NCBI GenBank assembly: GCA_015179025.1
Contig: WHUX01000052.1
Coordinates: forward strand, 1 to 64,000
Direction: 5' to 3'
DNA from: Terfezia claveryi
Lineage: Eukaryota; Ascomycota; Pezizomycetes; Pezizales; Pezizaceae
Length of the DNA: 64,000 bases
This document shows positions 11,580-23,799 of the stretch, one piece after another; position 1 is the stretch's first letter; every line of letters begins with the position of its first letter. The translations under genes were made by a program, and so were the position numbers. Under the pieces are notes generated by a model. The model was not told the DNA's origin and made no database searches. It saw nothing but the letters and a program-made list of their open reading frames with translations.

Positions 11580-14500
11580 GATTTAACAAGTGGGGGTGGG
11601 GCTGTCTAGTCCGGCTTGCTGCCAAAGCTGCCCAATCAGAATGGAAGGAATGTTTAACTATTTAGGTAGCCTAATTTTTGGAAGGGAATTTTGCTAAATA
11701 TTATTGCATCAACAAGGGTTTCATTAGGTTCCCCACCCGACAAAAAATCACTGCGGGGCTTCTGGAACTACCTACTGTCCATTGAAATTCTGCGGGGGTA
11801 CCTTAATGTTTTTTATTTTGTATAGCAGCTATAGCTACCCCCACCTTAGGCAGAGGTCCTATATCATTGCTGCAGAAAGCAATTATTTCAATGCAATAAT
11901 TTGAAAACCCTACTATCGCATATATAAAGATTGCGCGCGTGGGGACAAAAAGAAACAAATATACTCATCATGCCGCGTCGCTCACCAAACAAAAACGGCG
12001 GGACGTACTCTGGACCTAGTCCGATTGAGTTGCCGATGTCGTGATGGTGCATCACGGCTTTTCGCACATGGCTTCAATACCGACTGTCTGGGTCTGGAAA
12101 GCAGAGGCCTTTGCAATGTATTTGCTTCCCGGCCCAGTACCAAGGGGCCGGATGTAGTATACTGAATGGGGAACGGCGCCGTGAACGGCTGAAGGTGGCG
12201 ACATGTACACATTCAAGGAAAATCCCGGTGGCTTCATGCATGTCGGGGCTACGATTTTTATTTGGTAACTCGAGTACTAACTAACGTCCAACGCCTTTGA
12301 TCAGGGTTCTGGCAAGCGCGCGCCTAGCCGCAAGGTTGTCAAGAAAACTTACCCTCAACAGTCTGGTATATATTCATTTTTTTTTACGTACAGCTATGAT
12401 CTCATAAACTCGATTTCCCCCCCAAAAAGAGGACAATAGCGCGATTTTAGGCCTAATCAGGATTTAAGACTAAGCCAAGTTTCTCGTTCACAAGCTGCCT
12501 TGTTAAATCGGCCTGGGCACGAGAACAGCCTTGCACTGACTGTGGGCAGCTTGCATTAAACAAAACGGCACGATATTAAAACCCTGGCATAGTGCATAGT
12601 CTATTGGGCTCTGACATCCCGATCTCACTTCGCATAGTTTCGATTACTGTACGGATACGGGCCTTCAAGTTCGGGTTCATCAGACCACAGTGAGCTGGGC
12701 AGGGGAGTAGCCCTGGCGGTTTCTGAAAACTGGTCTGGAAATAGAGAAAGGTAAAAGGTTATCTCTCTGCAGGTCTGGTGTCTCTCCTTATATTTTATAT
12801 GCTTATCATAAATATTAGGGTCCACTTAAAATGGTTCGAGATAGCCCAGAAGGAGTTATCGTATGATATCCAATAATATGGTCCGATTTACGAGATTGCA
12901 GTCTAGTAAAGTGTATTCAATCAATTTAGGATATATGTGATTCAAGTATTTGGCAAGGGGCCCCCCTGGAAACCGGACTAGTCTGTGCATAGGGGGTAAA
13001 AGCCACCAATAGCAGAACGTTTATATACTGTAAATTACCGCGTCAAGCTTGACACAGGAGCTGTTTACAAAGGATTACCTCGCACGGCAGTTCAACAATG
13101 TTGGGTTGCCGGGCTCCTAGATGCGGAGAATCTATCTGACGCCATGTAGTGATTCTGCCGTGATCACATGGCTTTGCCATAGGCCTTTGGCTGGATATAT
13201 AACACTATTGGTTGAGAGTACCTTGGCCACGGGAGATACAATATCCATTGGATTGTACATAAACTACCTACTCACAGCAGTGTTTCTCCCCTAGCAGTTG
13301 ATTTATAAGTACGTGTACTCTACAGACCATCGGCGGTCGGCACTATTTAATTTTTCCTCTAGTGGAATATTTCATCTGGTCTATTTCTCTCCGCGTGTGT
13401 TCCTTCGCCTAGATTAGTACAACAGACTAACTCTCGATATCTCTTTTGATTACTGCTTGGAAGTAGGTTGAATACTAGCAAGATTGGTTACAGAATGTGG
13501 GGTTATTATCAGGCCACGGCTATTGTAAATCCCTCATCTAAAGAGCACCAGAGTTAAATTAGTCTCGGAGACTGCTCCTACTGAATGGCATCTTGCTTAT
13601 TTATCCGGCATGATGATTCTAGGACGCCTTGTAAAATTTTATTCTACCTTCAATATAAAGAACAGGAGTTATATGAGATGTCGCCTATTTCAAAAAGAAC
13701 CGAGTAACTGACGCCCTCAATGGTTTTCCCCATAAGGCTGTTCATCGACATTCCTTTGTAGCAACTGTAAGTTAGGTATCCGCTATCCGGTGATGAACGA
13801 TGTCCTGATTTTCTGCTCGCAGCGGAACATGTAGAAATTGATCTGCAAACGTTATTCCGAAGTACGTACTTTAACCAGGCATTTCCCATCTACACAGATT
13901 CTTGGTCCGGCGACCCACAGACCTGGTTCCTTAATTGTACTCTGGGCGTTGATACCTGCTCGATTCTGAGCTCCCACGTTTCCCCTCTCCCGCAATATGT
14001 ACCTAATAAAAACAACTGAGACTTGTCTCATCCAGGGCTTGAAGGTGACAGGGTTATCCTGAGTTTATAGTTCTAGGTCGTAAGCAGAGCCTCCGAGGGG
14101 CTAGTGCAAGCCAGACTATCGCTCACCAACTAATTCCCAAATCGGAGATTACCCCATATCAGCAAGCTTATGTCTCTGGCCTCCAGGACTTGTAGTGCAA
14201 CAAGACTAGTGGGTCATCATATGGCAAAATTGTGAAGTTTATCGGTGTTAGAAGTCAACATGAAAATGTACGTCCCGACGGAAAAAGCCTCCCTCGGTCA
14301 AGCCCACGCAAAACAGATGATTGGGGAATCTTAGGTGTATACGGGAGTCCACATCAAGAAGTGGATTGCAGCAGAACGACCACTCCTGGAGGCAAAGCAT
14401 GCAAGAGCACTTCGGCATTTGACGGTTGAACAAATGGGGGAAGGTTGTATGGAGTAATGAATGCTCTGTCAACCGAGACTCTGGTGAACGCCAGATATTG

Positions 14501-15267
14501 GTATTCCGAACACTGGCTTAAAAGTGGGGTACAGATAATATAGATGGGAAATGAAGCGGTAAGGGAGTTAGCCAGATTGTCTGGGCCACTTTTGTGCTAT
14601 AGCAGTCTCCCCAGTTCATAGTAATGAATGGGGTCCTGAGGCAGAAGAAAAAGGTCACAGGAGAGACCTATTGGGCTATACTCAAGGCTGAGCTCACATT
14701 ACTATGGGGGGGGGAGCTCAATATTCATGCAGGACAATCCGGGAGTACATAGGAATACTTCATTGGAGGCTTCCAGGGACAAGGCTGTTCCATTATGAAA
14801 TGGCTATCGTATTCACTATAGTGGAATCTGGTTGACCATGTTTCCCTTATTCCCAAAGAACGCCTTCATGAGCGCCATCCGGAACTGATGCACATTCAGT
14901 GGAAGTGCTGAAAAGGTGAAGCAGGCTATCGGCTTTTTGCACTCGCCAGCAGTTGGGAGGGTTCAGAGGAAGAGGTGTTTGATATTTGAAGGGATGCTAA
15001 TGCAACGAAGTGGGAGTACTTGTTTCCCTTTATGGGGCTAGTAGACCCGGAAGTAGCGAGCTTCTAGAAGGTTTTTGCACTTAGGAAAATTCAGAGGCTT
15101 TGCGAGATAAGTGAAGGTATATGTAATCTTGGGGAATTGTAGGGAGGAGGCGAAGGCTAGTTTCTGGGAATCAACATACTGTACTTCGATTGGTGGGTAA
15201 GGTGGGCTTTCAGGACTCTCTTGTCGAGGTGGATGGTTGCTGGAGTGGTTCATGGTTCGTAATTTAT
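11580..15267. other. Long non-coding stretch with one promoter-like spot
   Basis: At 11918-11928 a TATATAAAG box precedes an ATG at 11970 (MPRRSPNKNGG..., 24 codons). Further on, a perfect TACTAAC branch site (12274) and TTTGATCAG acceptor (12304) precede a basic stretch (GSGKRAPSRKVVKK). This might be a small spliced gene, but I could not connect the pieces in frame. TAAATCGG..CACGAGAACAGC at 12506-12533 matches, inverted, the foldback family at 53.2-53.5 kb. Other short open frames show no family signal. Confidence 0.3.
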
Positions 15268-15610
15268 GGGGTTGAAGATTTCTTGTATATCGAGGTGGTC
15301 CTTGCACTAAAGCAATCAAGAGAGTTTGTGATTTATAAGACCTAAGTACGTCTATTGTGAAACATCTTCATCGCCACTGATATCTCGAACTGTGGTCTGC
15401 ATTCACAGACTAAAATATTTACAGACTAGCTATATATGTAAAAAGTTCCAACAAGGGTAGTTGTCTGATCATATGGTCACAAATTCAACCAACTCGTAGG
15501 GGGAGGGGATGTCGGTTAATTTTAGAAAATTCAAATGTGCTTAAGCACTATGATAATATAACTTTGGGCCTGCGAGAAGACTGATGGGTGGCTTTTTAGG
15601 AACCATGGCC
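15268..15610. repeat. Unclassified dispersed repeat, copy 2 (short)
   Basis: Diverged partner of 10111-10870, with the same blocks in the same order: GGTTGAAGATTTCTTGTATA, GTGATTTATAAGACCTAAGT, GATCATATGGTCACAAATTC, GGGGAGGGGATGTCGG, and AAATTCAAATGTGCTT followed by ATAATATAACTTTGGG. It is about half the length of copy 1. Confidence 0.55.
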
Positions 15611-15760
15611 CCCCAGCTTCCTCCCTGGGTCTGTCACTTTTTTGTGTTGATGTTGGGCAGTCTAGGTATGCCTCCCCTGGATGGGTGAGTGGGGGTTCTC
15701 TAAAGTCACATCCTCACAGTTTACGTTGGCGTCAGCGCAGCCGGCCGTAGAACGTCTAGT

Positions 15761-16020
15761 GGCTGGTTAGATTTCGTTTTCTGTTCGCTCAGCTTCCGAT
15801 CATCTCTAGAACAAATACTTCGGAGGGCAAGCTCGGGCTTGCTAACATATTTCTGCTACAGTACGGTTGAAAAATGAGGTATATACCCAGCTGATTCTTT
15901 GATCAACTCCTGTCTTTGTTATGTGGCTAACCTCCTCAAACTTTTCCTAAAGGGCTGCTGACTCCATCATAACTCCCCGAATACCTCCACGCCTGGTGCA
16001 CCATCTCTAAATACCCTAAA
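15761..16020 (+). pseudogene. Pseudogene copy of the Pmp3/Sna3-like gene, introns retained
   Basis: This matches, base for base with many substitutions, the span of the gene at 34585-35255 from the end of exon 1 to early exon 3. Landmarks: GGCTGGTTAG (exon 1/intron 1 edge), TCAGCTTCCGATCATC and CTTCGGAGGGCAA (intron 1), ATGAGGTATATACCCAGCTG then ATTCTTTGATCAACT (exon 2), TTATGTGGCTAACC (the donor, GTGAGT changed to GTGGCT), GGGCTGCTGACTCCATCA (intron 2), and CACGCCTGGTGCACCATC then TCTAAATACCCTAAAG (exon 3). Intron sequence is kept, so it arose by DNA duplication and not by retroposition. Exon 2 has indels and stops and lacks the Trp-Val-Lys-Arg context. The start codon exon and the proline-rich tail are absent. 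Confidence 0.85.
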
Positions 16021-17646
16021 GCGGAATCTTTACCTCAAGATGTCTTATAGAGCGTTGCCAGGCCGACCCATCCGGTTCTGGTTGGCCCCTCAAAAGTGGT
16101 CAGACGTAACAGATTTTATGTAAGAGTAGGTTTGGAGACGACCTAATCAAGGACCACGATGCCAGGAAGCTCGGCGTCAACTGACAGACTATTCTAAAAT
16201 ATGAGATGCTCATACCAAAGAAAGGGTAGTCTCGATTAGACAGACTAAGAAAGGGTCGAACCGATAATATATATCTCTCAGTTGTCGAAATCGTATGAGA
16301 CAAATTACAAATCTACGGTCCAGGGACAGAAGCAGAGCTTCATGTTCAGCAGCCTAGGGCTAGGAAAAGCTAATAGGTCATAATCGCGAGGTTACCCAGA
16401 CGTACCCAAAAGTTAAGGTTAATAATAATTCGTACTCTACGGTAACTAGTTTTGAATTTATGTAGCGGGTATAGGTAACTGGGCGTTGTTGCAGAGATTC
16501 TAAGGGGAGGGGTTCAGGGTGCAAGCCAGACTAGGTTCATGGGTGAGTTGATGCTTACAACTGGCTGGCGGGTATTAGCAGGGAGGTACCGGTACATATC
16601 AGGTCTTAGAGATAAGCAGAATGGTACGAGTGGGTTGAAGGTATGTTCCTAATATTGAGATTACGAGACCGGTTCGCTAATCTTGCTTTTAGAATAAGGA
16701 CTCGATATACTCGGAGGGTACATTTTGCGGAGAATTCTAAGAGGAGGGAGACCATAGGAGATGAAAGAATCAAGATTACCGCCTTGTGAGAAGATACTCG
16801 CATGAAGTGGAAGGATATTGCAGAAAGTGAAAGTTGACTGTCAGAAAGTCTATCGGGGGTATCAAAAAGGTCGACATCGAGAGGATGTTAGTATAGGTTG
16901 TTCCTCCAAGGGGTTCCGCATGCATTTGGCCAGCAACATTTGAACATGGGCGTAAGCTACTATTTCTACCGGCAAAAAAACCCCGAACCTTAGAAACAAA
17001 CATCCCTTATGTCACCAAGTCATTGGCTCACAGACATTTCAAGGGCCTTCTTCTGCTGCACTGAAATGTTCCATCAGATCTACGTATACCCTTGATGCAG
17101 ATGCTCGATCCATTGATTCTTTGGTGCTATCCCCAGTGCTACCGTACCTCTAAGTCCTACAAGTCTTCAGTGGCTGCTAGAATTGGTCCTAAGATTGTTC
17201 ATGTACTAGACCAGATCTCGCCTTCGTGGTTGGGAATATGGCTTACATTTGACGAAGAGAGGCCAACTGGGGTTTTCCTTTTTCACGGGGCTTGTTCTGG
17301 TTCGTTTCTTTTTGCTATCATTGGCAGAGGAGTAAATTTGGTTGTAACGGGGGGATCGCAATAGCACACAATCGATCTGTCAGGGATTACATTCTGGGGG
17401 CCAGATAACGCAGATGAGACATCGCTTGTGCATCTTTACGCAAGGGACGGATGCATCTTGACAGGTTTGGCAGAGTGATGCACTCTGATCGGGTAGGTAC
17501 GGTACCCCCAACCAGCAACAAATATCCGTACACAGCCTATAAAGCTGGGCTTACTTAAACTGAGCTTGGCACAGCTACCTAGGCCTATGCCAGGATAGAG
17601 CATGCTGTTTGTATACGTATACACATCTTGTACAAGTACAACAATC
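16021..17646. other. Non-coding stretch
   Basis: Nothing recognised apart from a MITE-type terminus (GCAAGCCAGAC-TA, 16521-16533). The frame 17092-17364 has no family features. Confidence 0.4.
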
Positions 17647-18484
17647 ATGAAGCGTCCTCTACGAATAGCAATCCTCTTGTGCGATAGCCCATTGTATCTC
17701 ACTGCCGAGAAATATGGGAGTTACGGTGGTGTTTTAAAGCTCTTCTCGAGAGGTCTACTGAGTCATTAAAAAATGAAATTCCGGGAATTGAGAATGGGAT
17801 GGAGTTGACTAGCTGGAATGTATATCAGGTTGAGGAGTATCCGAATCTGGAGGATATTGATGCCATACTTATGACAGGGTCAAGTAAGCCTTTGCTGGAT
17901 GTCCTTTTTTTTGGAGAATGTGTGCCATTAATAAAGCATGTTGTAGGGTTTTCCTCGTACGATGATTTGCCCTGGATCAAGAAGCTTGTGGACTTTACCA
18001 AGACAATTCTCGCCCAAGATCGAGTCCGCATCATTGGGGTCTGCTTCGGGCACCAAATTCTCGGCCGAGCCCTTGGGCTCCCTGTCTGCCGGAATGAGAT
18101 AGCCTGGGAGACCTCCGTGACGCCCATGAGCTTGACTCCTACGGGACAATGCCTCTTCAAAGCGAATTTAAAACCCAGCATGCTATCGCTGATGCAAATG
18201 CATCGAGATATGGTACGAGTTGAAGGATCAGAACTTCCAGACGGCATAGAAAATCTGGGAAGCACGGATGTGTGTCAATTACAGGGAATGTATAAGAAGG
18301 GAGGTTTATATCTGTGCAGGGACACCCGGAGTTTACCCCGGATATTGTGAAGGAGATTATTCACACGAGGACGGAGATGGGGATCTTTACTAAGGAAATG
18401 CATGATGATGCGATGAATAGGATTTGGGATGGCCATGATGGGATTACTGTGGGGTGTGCATTTTTGAGGTTTTTGATAGAATAG
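17647..18484 (+). pseudogene. Class I glutamine amidotransferase-like gene with two frameshifts
   Basis: Stand-alone GATase1 (GMP-synthase-like subfamily) as found in many fungi. It starts MKRPLRIAILLCDSP at 17647. A one-base deletion in the GTGTTTTAAAGC stretch (about 17733-17742) forces a frame change, after which FKALLERST and the DAILMTGS strand follow. A 63 bp intron (17884-17946, GTAAGC..TTGTAG) restores the expected SSYDDLPWI; because it is a multiple of three it hides as open frame. The nucleophile elbow GVCFGHQILGRALG is intact. A second one-base deletion (AAGGGAGG, about 18297-18304) separates the body from FISVQGHPEFTPDIV, which holds the catalytic His-Pro-Glu. It ends at TAG 18482-18484. 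The catalytic residues and splice sites are preserved, so it is either a recent pseudogene or carries sequence errors. Confidence 0.8.
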
Positions 18485-19050
18485 ATACGTTGGGAGTGGT
18501 TTGGGGTTGTATACCTGAAGACACACTGTGAGCTGGAATGCTGTGGAAGATGTTTGTTTGTAGAGCCATCCGTTGTGCATTAGCCATGGATGTAGTTCCT
18601 CTAGGCAGTATAATTTCGGTTCTGTTTTGTTTTTCGTTTTAGAACCCCCCAAAGTTTTGTTTTTGTTGTGTATGTTTACCCTGAAACTGGTTTTGCCCTA
18701 AAGATCGACATATTGTGCCGCTGCAGTTCAGATATATTAAACGCAGGAATTTACTTGTCCTGTGAGTTTGACGTGCCCCTACATCTTTGTTAAGTACTAA
18801 TTCAGGCACTTGACATGCAGAACGTGATACTGTCCCCATATTTGAGGCCTGTATGCGCAGCCTCATATGTATCATTGAAGGGAGATCCCATGACAACGGG
18901 GAGTCGTTGAAGTTCAGCGAACTTCGAGCGTACTCTACTTTATACAGCTTGCGCTCTGGAGGTATGTCTTTTAAACTCAACCATCTGAAGCAGTAGTCTC
19001 AGCCTCTGAGGAAACTGCATCTTCATTCTTTTGCGTGTGAGGCTGATACT
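18485..19050. other. Intergenic stretch
   Basis: Downstream of the amidotransferase relic and upstream of the acidic ORF. No gene or repeat was recognised. Confidence 0.4.
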
Positions 19051-20427
19051 TTGTTGATTATCAGCTTCTGTGCCGCATTTTTCTCGTGCCGCCATAGACT
19101 ATTTGCATACGAGAACATACTGCATATGCCTAGGCGTCTGCAGCCCCGTCTTTCACTAAAGTATAACAGTCACAGTCAAGCTAACAACATTGGAAGTTGT
19201 CTGGCAGTATCCCAGCTTCTAGCCCTGAAAAACAGCTTCCAGTCTGATTCCCGATATCTTGCAAACACCCAAGTTAAGACGACTATTCATCCGTTAGCAT
19301 ACGAAACCCTCAAAATGGTTTATAGGGCCCACCCACATACTCAGTCAGACGCACAACGCGGCCTCCCCCCAGGGTCTTCTTTCCCACTCCTCACGTTTTC
19401 CAACCCCCCGTCCTCGCCAGAGCCAGTGCGAATGACTCCAGAGAGCTCTTCACCTGTTTTCCTTCCTCGAGCTGGCCCCGAGACCCCAGTCCGTCACAAT
19501 CTTCCAAAACTAATGACTACCAAACTTTTTTATATTCCGGAACAACCTCTCGGACGTAATTTGTTTGGGAATCATCTCCACGGCTGCCCTTACAATGATG
19601 CTCATCTTCTTGGCATGGCAGACCATCCCACCCCACCCCCCAGACGCAGGTCTCGCTTGGAGTGTAATTGTGCGAAGTTGCTTGAAGAAGGATATGACCA
19701 GGTGGAAGAGGAACGTGATAATACAATAGGGGCGAGAGAAATGGATGGTCCACTGCCTCCAATCAGAAGAGGAAAATTTTTGGACGGAAAAGTGTGTGCT
19801 ACGTTATCGTGGTCATCATCACCGACAAAGGGGGATGACGATGATGATGAAATGGCGGATAACGCATCGTTGCCTGAGAGCCCCTGGTCAGCTGCACAAT
19901 CAACCTACAGCAGCACCTGCGAAGGGGAATCCAGGTCAGCTGCGCCATCACCCTGCAGCAGTGCCTACGAAGGGGGATCCGAAGATACTCTCCGTGGCAA
20001 ACTATACACCGATGTCGAAATGAATGATGTCGATGCTAGATGTGGCTTTGAGCAGGAATCCCCCGACATACATATAAACAAACTTACCATCCACACGGCG
20101 TCTTCATCACTCGAATCCTCCCCAACTTGCGTAACTGCAGGTGAAGATTTAGAGGGGCAAGAAGACTCTGATACGGACGATGATTGCGACACGATTTGCG
20201 ACACGGAGTATGACGCCGAGATGGAGACGGAGCCACAGGTTGAATATAATCAAGATGATACAGAGGATGACTGTACTGAGTATGAGGGTGATGAAGATGA
20301 TGGTGCAATTGAAAGGAGCCAACAATCTGATCTTTATAATCGAGCGGCCCTGACTACGTTGACCGGGGGACCGAGGAAGGCACTTTGGTTTCCTACAGAA
20401 CCATTGGCACAGTACGATTATATCTAA
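19051..20427 (+). CDS. Hypothetical acidic, low-complexity protein (up to 458 aa)
   Basis: Uninterrupted frame of 459 codons, by far the longest in this part of the window; I do not recognise a family. The first Met gives a hydrophobic start (MLIISFCAAFFSC), but later Mets (MPRRLQPR at 19126, MVYRAHPH, MTPESSS) are equally possible. The middle is Pro/Ser-rich and contains HGCPYNDAHLLG and RRRSRLECNCAKLLEEGY. Two imperfect Ser-rich units follow (SAAQSTYSSTCEGES and SAAPSPCSSAYEGGS). The last 130 residues are dominated by Asp/Glu (for example DSDTDDDCDTICDTEYDAEM). The sequence is disordered-looking with no membrane segment beyond the doubtful N-terminus. It lies between a pseudogene and repeats, so an orphan gene or a lineage-specific fast-evolving protein is possible. 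Length and codon variety argue against chance, and the gap before it gives room for a promoter. Confidence 0.55.
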   Translation: MLIISFCAAFFSCRHRLFAYENILHMPRRLQPRLSLKYNSHSQANNIGSCLAVSQLLALKNSFQSDSRYLANTQVKTTIHPLAYETLKMVYRAHPHTQSDAQRGLPPGSSFPLLTFSNPPSSPEPVRMTPESSSPVFLPRAGPETPVRHNLPKLMTTKLFYIPEQPLGRNLFGNHLHGCPYNDAHLLGMADHPTPPPRRRSRLECNCAKLLEEGYDQVEEERDNTIGAREMDGPLPPIRRGKFLDGKVCATLSWSSSPTKGDDDDDEMADNASLPESPWSAAQSTYSSTCEGESRSAAPSPCSSAYEGGSEDTLRGKLYTDVEMNDVDARCGFEQESPDIHINKLTIHTASSSLESSPTCVTAGEDLEGQEDSDTDDDCDTICDTEYDAEMETEPQVEYNQDDTEDDCTEYEGDEDDGAIERSQQSDLYNRAALTTLTGGPRKALWFPTEPLAQYDYI

Positions 20428-22890
20428 GCGAGGATTGAATCCCCATCGCCGAGAATTGGATGGATCTGGACGTACAACAAAAATTTAGGGTGTTTTATCT
20501 TGTATCCAATTTAGGTCACTAAACTTGGGTCGAGTGGTTGGGTCTCAGTGTGCTGTGTTTCGTTGTGTCACCTATACATCTCCCCTCTTCGTTGCTGATA
20601 CCATTTTGCTTTTTATGTCCATTACTCTTCAAAGGACTGCATTGCTGTGGAGCTTGTTGATCTCGGTTTTTGTTGCAATAATTCGGTTAAATATTGCTAG
20701 GGATTTTGTTTGAGGTCTTTGCTGTTTAATGCATAATTGTGGCTGTATTCTTGCGAGGCTCAGGAAGGCTATTACCCTCAATTACCCCTCATTCTCACGA
20801 TGTAACTGGAAAAGTTAGCAACATGAGACTGCTAAATAGCCAATGGCTGTGTTTACTTACCTACTCTACTGTATACCCTTAGGCGCTGGAATGTCTGAAG
20901 TATGACACTAAAGCTGAGCCACCTGTCTGAACTTGGAAATTTCTGCATGGTTACTGGTACATTCACCTATTCATGTAGTGGCAGTTACGGTTCTCTTAGT
21001 TAGGCACCTTGTAAAGAAATGGCGTTCCAATCAATCAAGGGTTTTCAATAACAGTGCGCACAGAGTAGCCCTCCATAGCGTGCTCTTGGGCCACAGGTAC
21101 CGCGCTCTGAGACACTAGTATGTATTTCTTTACGACTAACAAAGGTGAACTCTCTTGGAAAAAGAAAAACAGAAGGTATCTGAATTTCCTCAGACATCGA
21201 ACCATGCAGAGTCTCAGCGTGCCAGACCGGGTCTGGGTTTATTGTTGCAGTATGAACAAATGTCTTCATCAAGAGCCAGAGTAATTAATACATCAAATTA
21301 TGCTAACCAACCTCAATCCCCGAGTGAATCAACTCGGACGCACAAGGTGAGTTAGGTATGTATTCTCGTACTCGGGCTCTATAGCTAAGGTATCCCGGTT
21401 AATGTACTAACGTTGCACGGGCTGCCCTGTGCTTTACCCGCTGATCATCTTCATGATCATCCAACGGTTTTTTGTTTCGTATTATTTTTTGGGGGGGGCG
21501 GTTCTTGCCGGAAGAAACAGGAAAAAGAAATCAGGGTGAAACATTTGCCTCTGATCACAATTTCTTTGGTCGATCACAGTAGACGGTCCACGTACGCTAG
21601 ACATGTCAAGTGGATAGGCTGTGGGGTATTTTGTGGGTGTGTGGAATACAGCACTGTTGTTTGTGCATATCGGCCGTGGGTAAGGGGAGTAACTACCGGT
21701 AGGAGCTTCATTACAACTGAATATGGCGGGCTATTAGTATCGAGCTGTGCTATGATACCCAGCACATAACACGGGAGAGTAAATTAAAGTCTAGCTGCAA
21801 ATATTTCGGCCGATATTCAGAAGACAAAATTAGATGGTCCGCGCGCTGGTGGCTTGAATGGGGCTTATATGGTGGAGTATATGCTCGGGGTTAAGAAAAC
21901 TCCGATATGCAACCAAGCACAACGAGTGTGATGATTTACAATACGACCTTCCCTTCGAGAATTTGATGGCCCAGTAACGCGCTATTCCTTACTTTGCAAA
22001 AGGAAAGTACCGTCCCCCCCTCCCTCCTTCTGCCAATCTTCGTGGAAAGACAGTTTGTGATAACTTGAATAGATGTTTCTCCACTGCCGTCCATCAATGA
22101 ATGACTCGTGTTCCAAAGTCCACCCCCCACAGGAAGCCTCAAAAAAAAAATTAAAATAAAATTAACGAGCGTTTTTCCTGATACCCGGTTGCAGCCGGCG
22201 TTAATCTACGCCAGCACCCTCCTTTGGACATTTGGTAGCTGTAGTGGTTTACAGTAGTGAAACATAATCGATACCTTAACTGGAGTTAAACAGATCACCC
22301 TGCCTGGCCTGCAAGAAGTGAGTCTAGCATTGGACGGAAGAACATACCACTACTAGGTATGGCGGTCATATTGCTGCTCGTCCCCGTGCTTGTTTCATTT
22401 GAATCATCACTTACCTACATACGTATTAGGTAACCCGCAAGCTAAGGAGGAATGCTACGGCTTGCTCAAGACATTCAGGGTAAACAAGAAATCCTCTCAT
22501 TTGAGTTCCCCACGTGATGCCAACCAACCAAGACTCTTTATCTTAATTTTCCTAGCTTGGAAAAAGAATGAATAACCGTCGCACGCGAAAACCGGAAGAA
22601 TCTGATAAGAGCCCCTCACGGGATCCATCCACCTGAGCTTACTTATCCTGATCAGCGAGGCCATAATAAGATATCTCAACAATGTTAAAAAAAGATTTTC
22701 ACCACTGATTTCGCATGTCGAAGCATCTGCAAGGACATATACACCATTTTGCGTACTATAAACAAATTTGAACATTCTTTGCCCCTCCAAAACCGGAGTT
22801 TGGAAGTCAACTTCACCGCATCTACTATAGCTTACATCTAACTACAATACCATTTTGTACATGCCCAATCTTGTGCCAACCAGACACTAA
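20428..22890. other. Non-coding stretch
   Basis: Short open frames only. A G8 run occurs at 21491-21498, a C run at 22014-22025 and an A/T-rich patch at 22141-22165. No domain, RNA gene or repeat pair was recognised. Confidence 0.4.
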
Positions 22891-22907
22891 AGGTTAGTCA
22901 CTGCGGA

Positions 22908-23428
22908 GTGATACTACTTTTGCTATAGTCCGAGAAGTGCAAAAAAAAATAAAATGTGCGCTCAAAGTAGGGGAGATTCGAACCCGGGCCCTAAAGCATA
23001 ATAAAAAGATTAGCCAAGTTTTTTGGTGAATGGACTGATCCTTAGATGCTGTCCCAACCAGACTACTTAGAGATTTAGCTACTTGGCTGAAAGAAACGCA
23101 AAAAAGATGCTATATGAAGTGGTCTTATGAAGAGTGAGCTTGGCGTTACAGTCACTAGGTACGGTACGGAGCGATACTACTTTTGCTATAGTCCGACTTT
23201 AACTAACCCACTTATTATTCTTAAGAAGTAGAGGAGATTCGAACCCGGGCCCTAAACCAAATAAAAAGAATAAGCCAAGGTTTTTTATTCAAATTTGACG
23301 AATAGATAGTCTTAAATAAATGAAGCTACTTGGCTGAAAGAAACGCACAAAAGATGCTATATGAAGTGGTTCTATGAAGAGTGAGCTTGGCGTAAAGGTT
23401 AGTCATACTACTTTTTCTATCGTCCGAA
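22908..23428 (-). mobile_element. Two tandem tRNA-derived SINE copies
   Basis: Two units of roughly 235-260 bp in the same orientation. Each runs (plus strand) from GATACTACTTTTGCTATAGT through GGAGATTCGAACCCGGGCCC (22972-22991 and 23232-23251) to GCTACTTGGCTGAAAGAAAC, GATGCTATATGAAGTGGT and GAAGAGTGAGCTTGGCGT. On the minus strand the second block reads GGGTTCGAATCTCC, a perfect pol III B box, with an A-box-like ACTTGGCTAAT about 30 bases ahead. A third partial start (CATACTACTTTTTCTATC) closes the array at 23403-23428. AAAGGTTAGTCA flanks the pair on both outer sides (22890 and 23395). A MITE terminus sits inside copy 1 (CCAGAC-TA, 23058-23065). Confidence 0.75.
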
Positions 23429-23799
23429 TTTCATGTGGACCTCAAACGGAGGACTACACAAAGCCAACAGAAATACGTACACAGGCATATACCTGATGAA
23501 GTGCACGATCTCAATACGTTTTGCCTAAAAAGGTATGGAACTATATTAGTTTTACTGCGAAAGTTAGGGTGTTTAGGATAACAATCTTGATGTAACACCC
23601 ATTATATATGACCTCATATCATCTTACTTCGAGGCATGAAAGCAGTAGTAGCCAAATAAAGCATATGCAAGAACCTAGACTTGGAGAAAACGGTAAACAA
23701 GTCGCTAGGAGCAGGTCGAGCGCCCGAAGATTTGGGGGGGGGATGTTGCCACTGTTTATTGCTTAGGGATAATACAAGTGAATAAGGTGGTAGAGTGCA

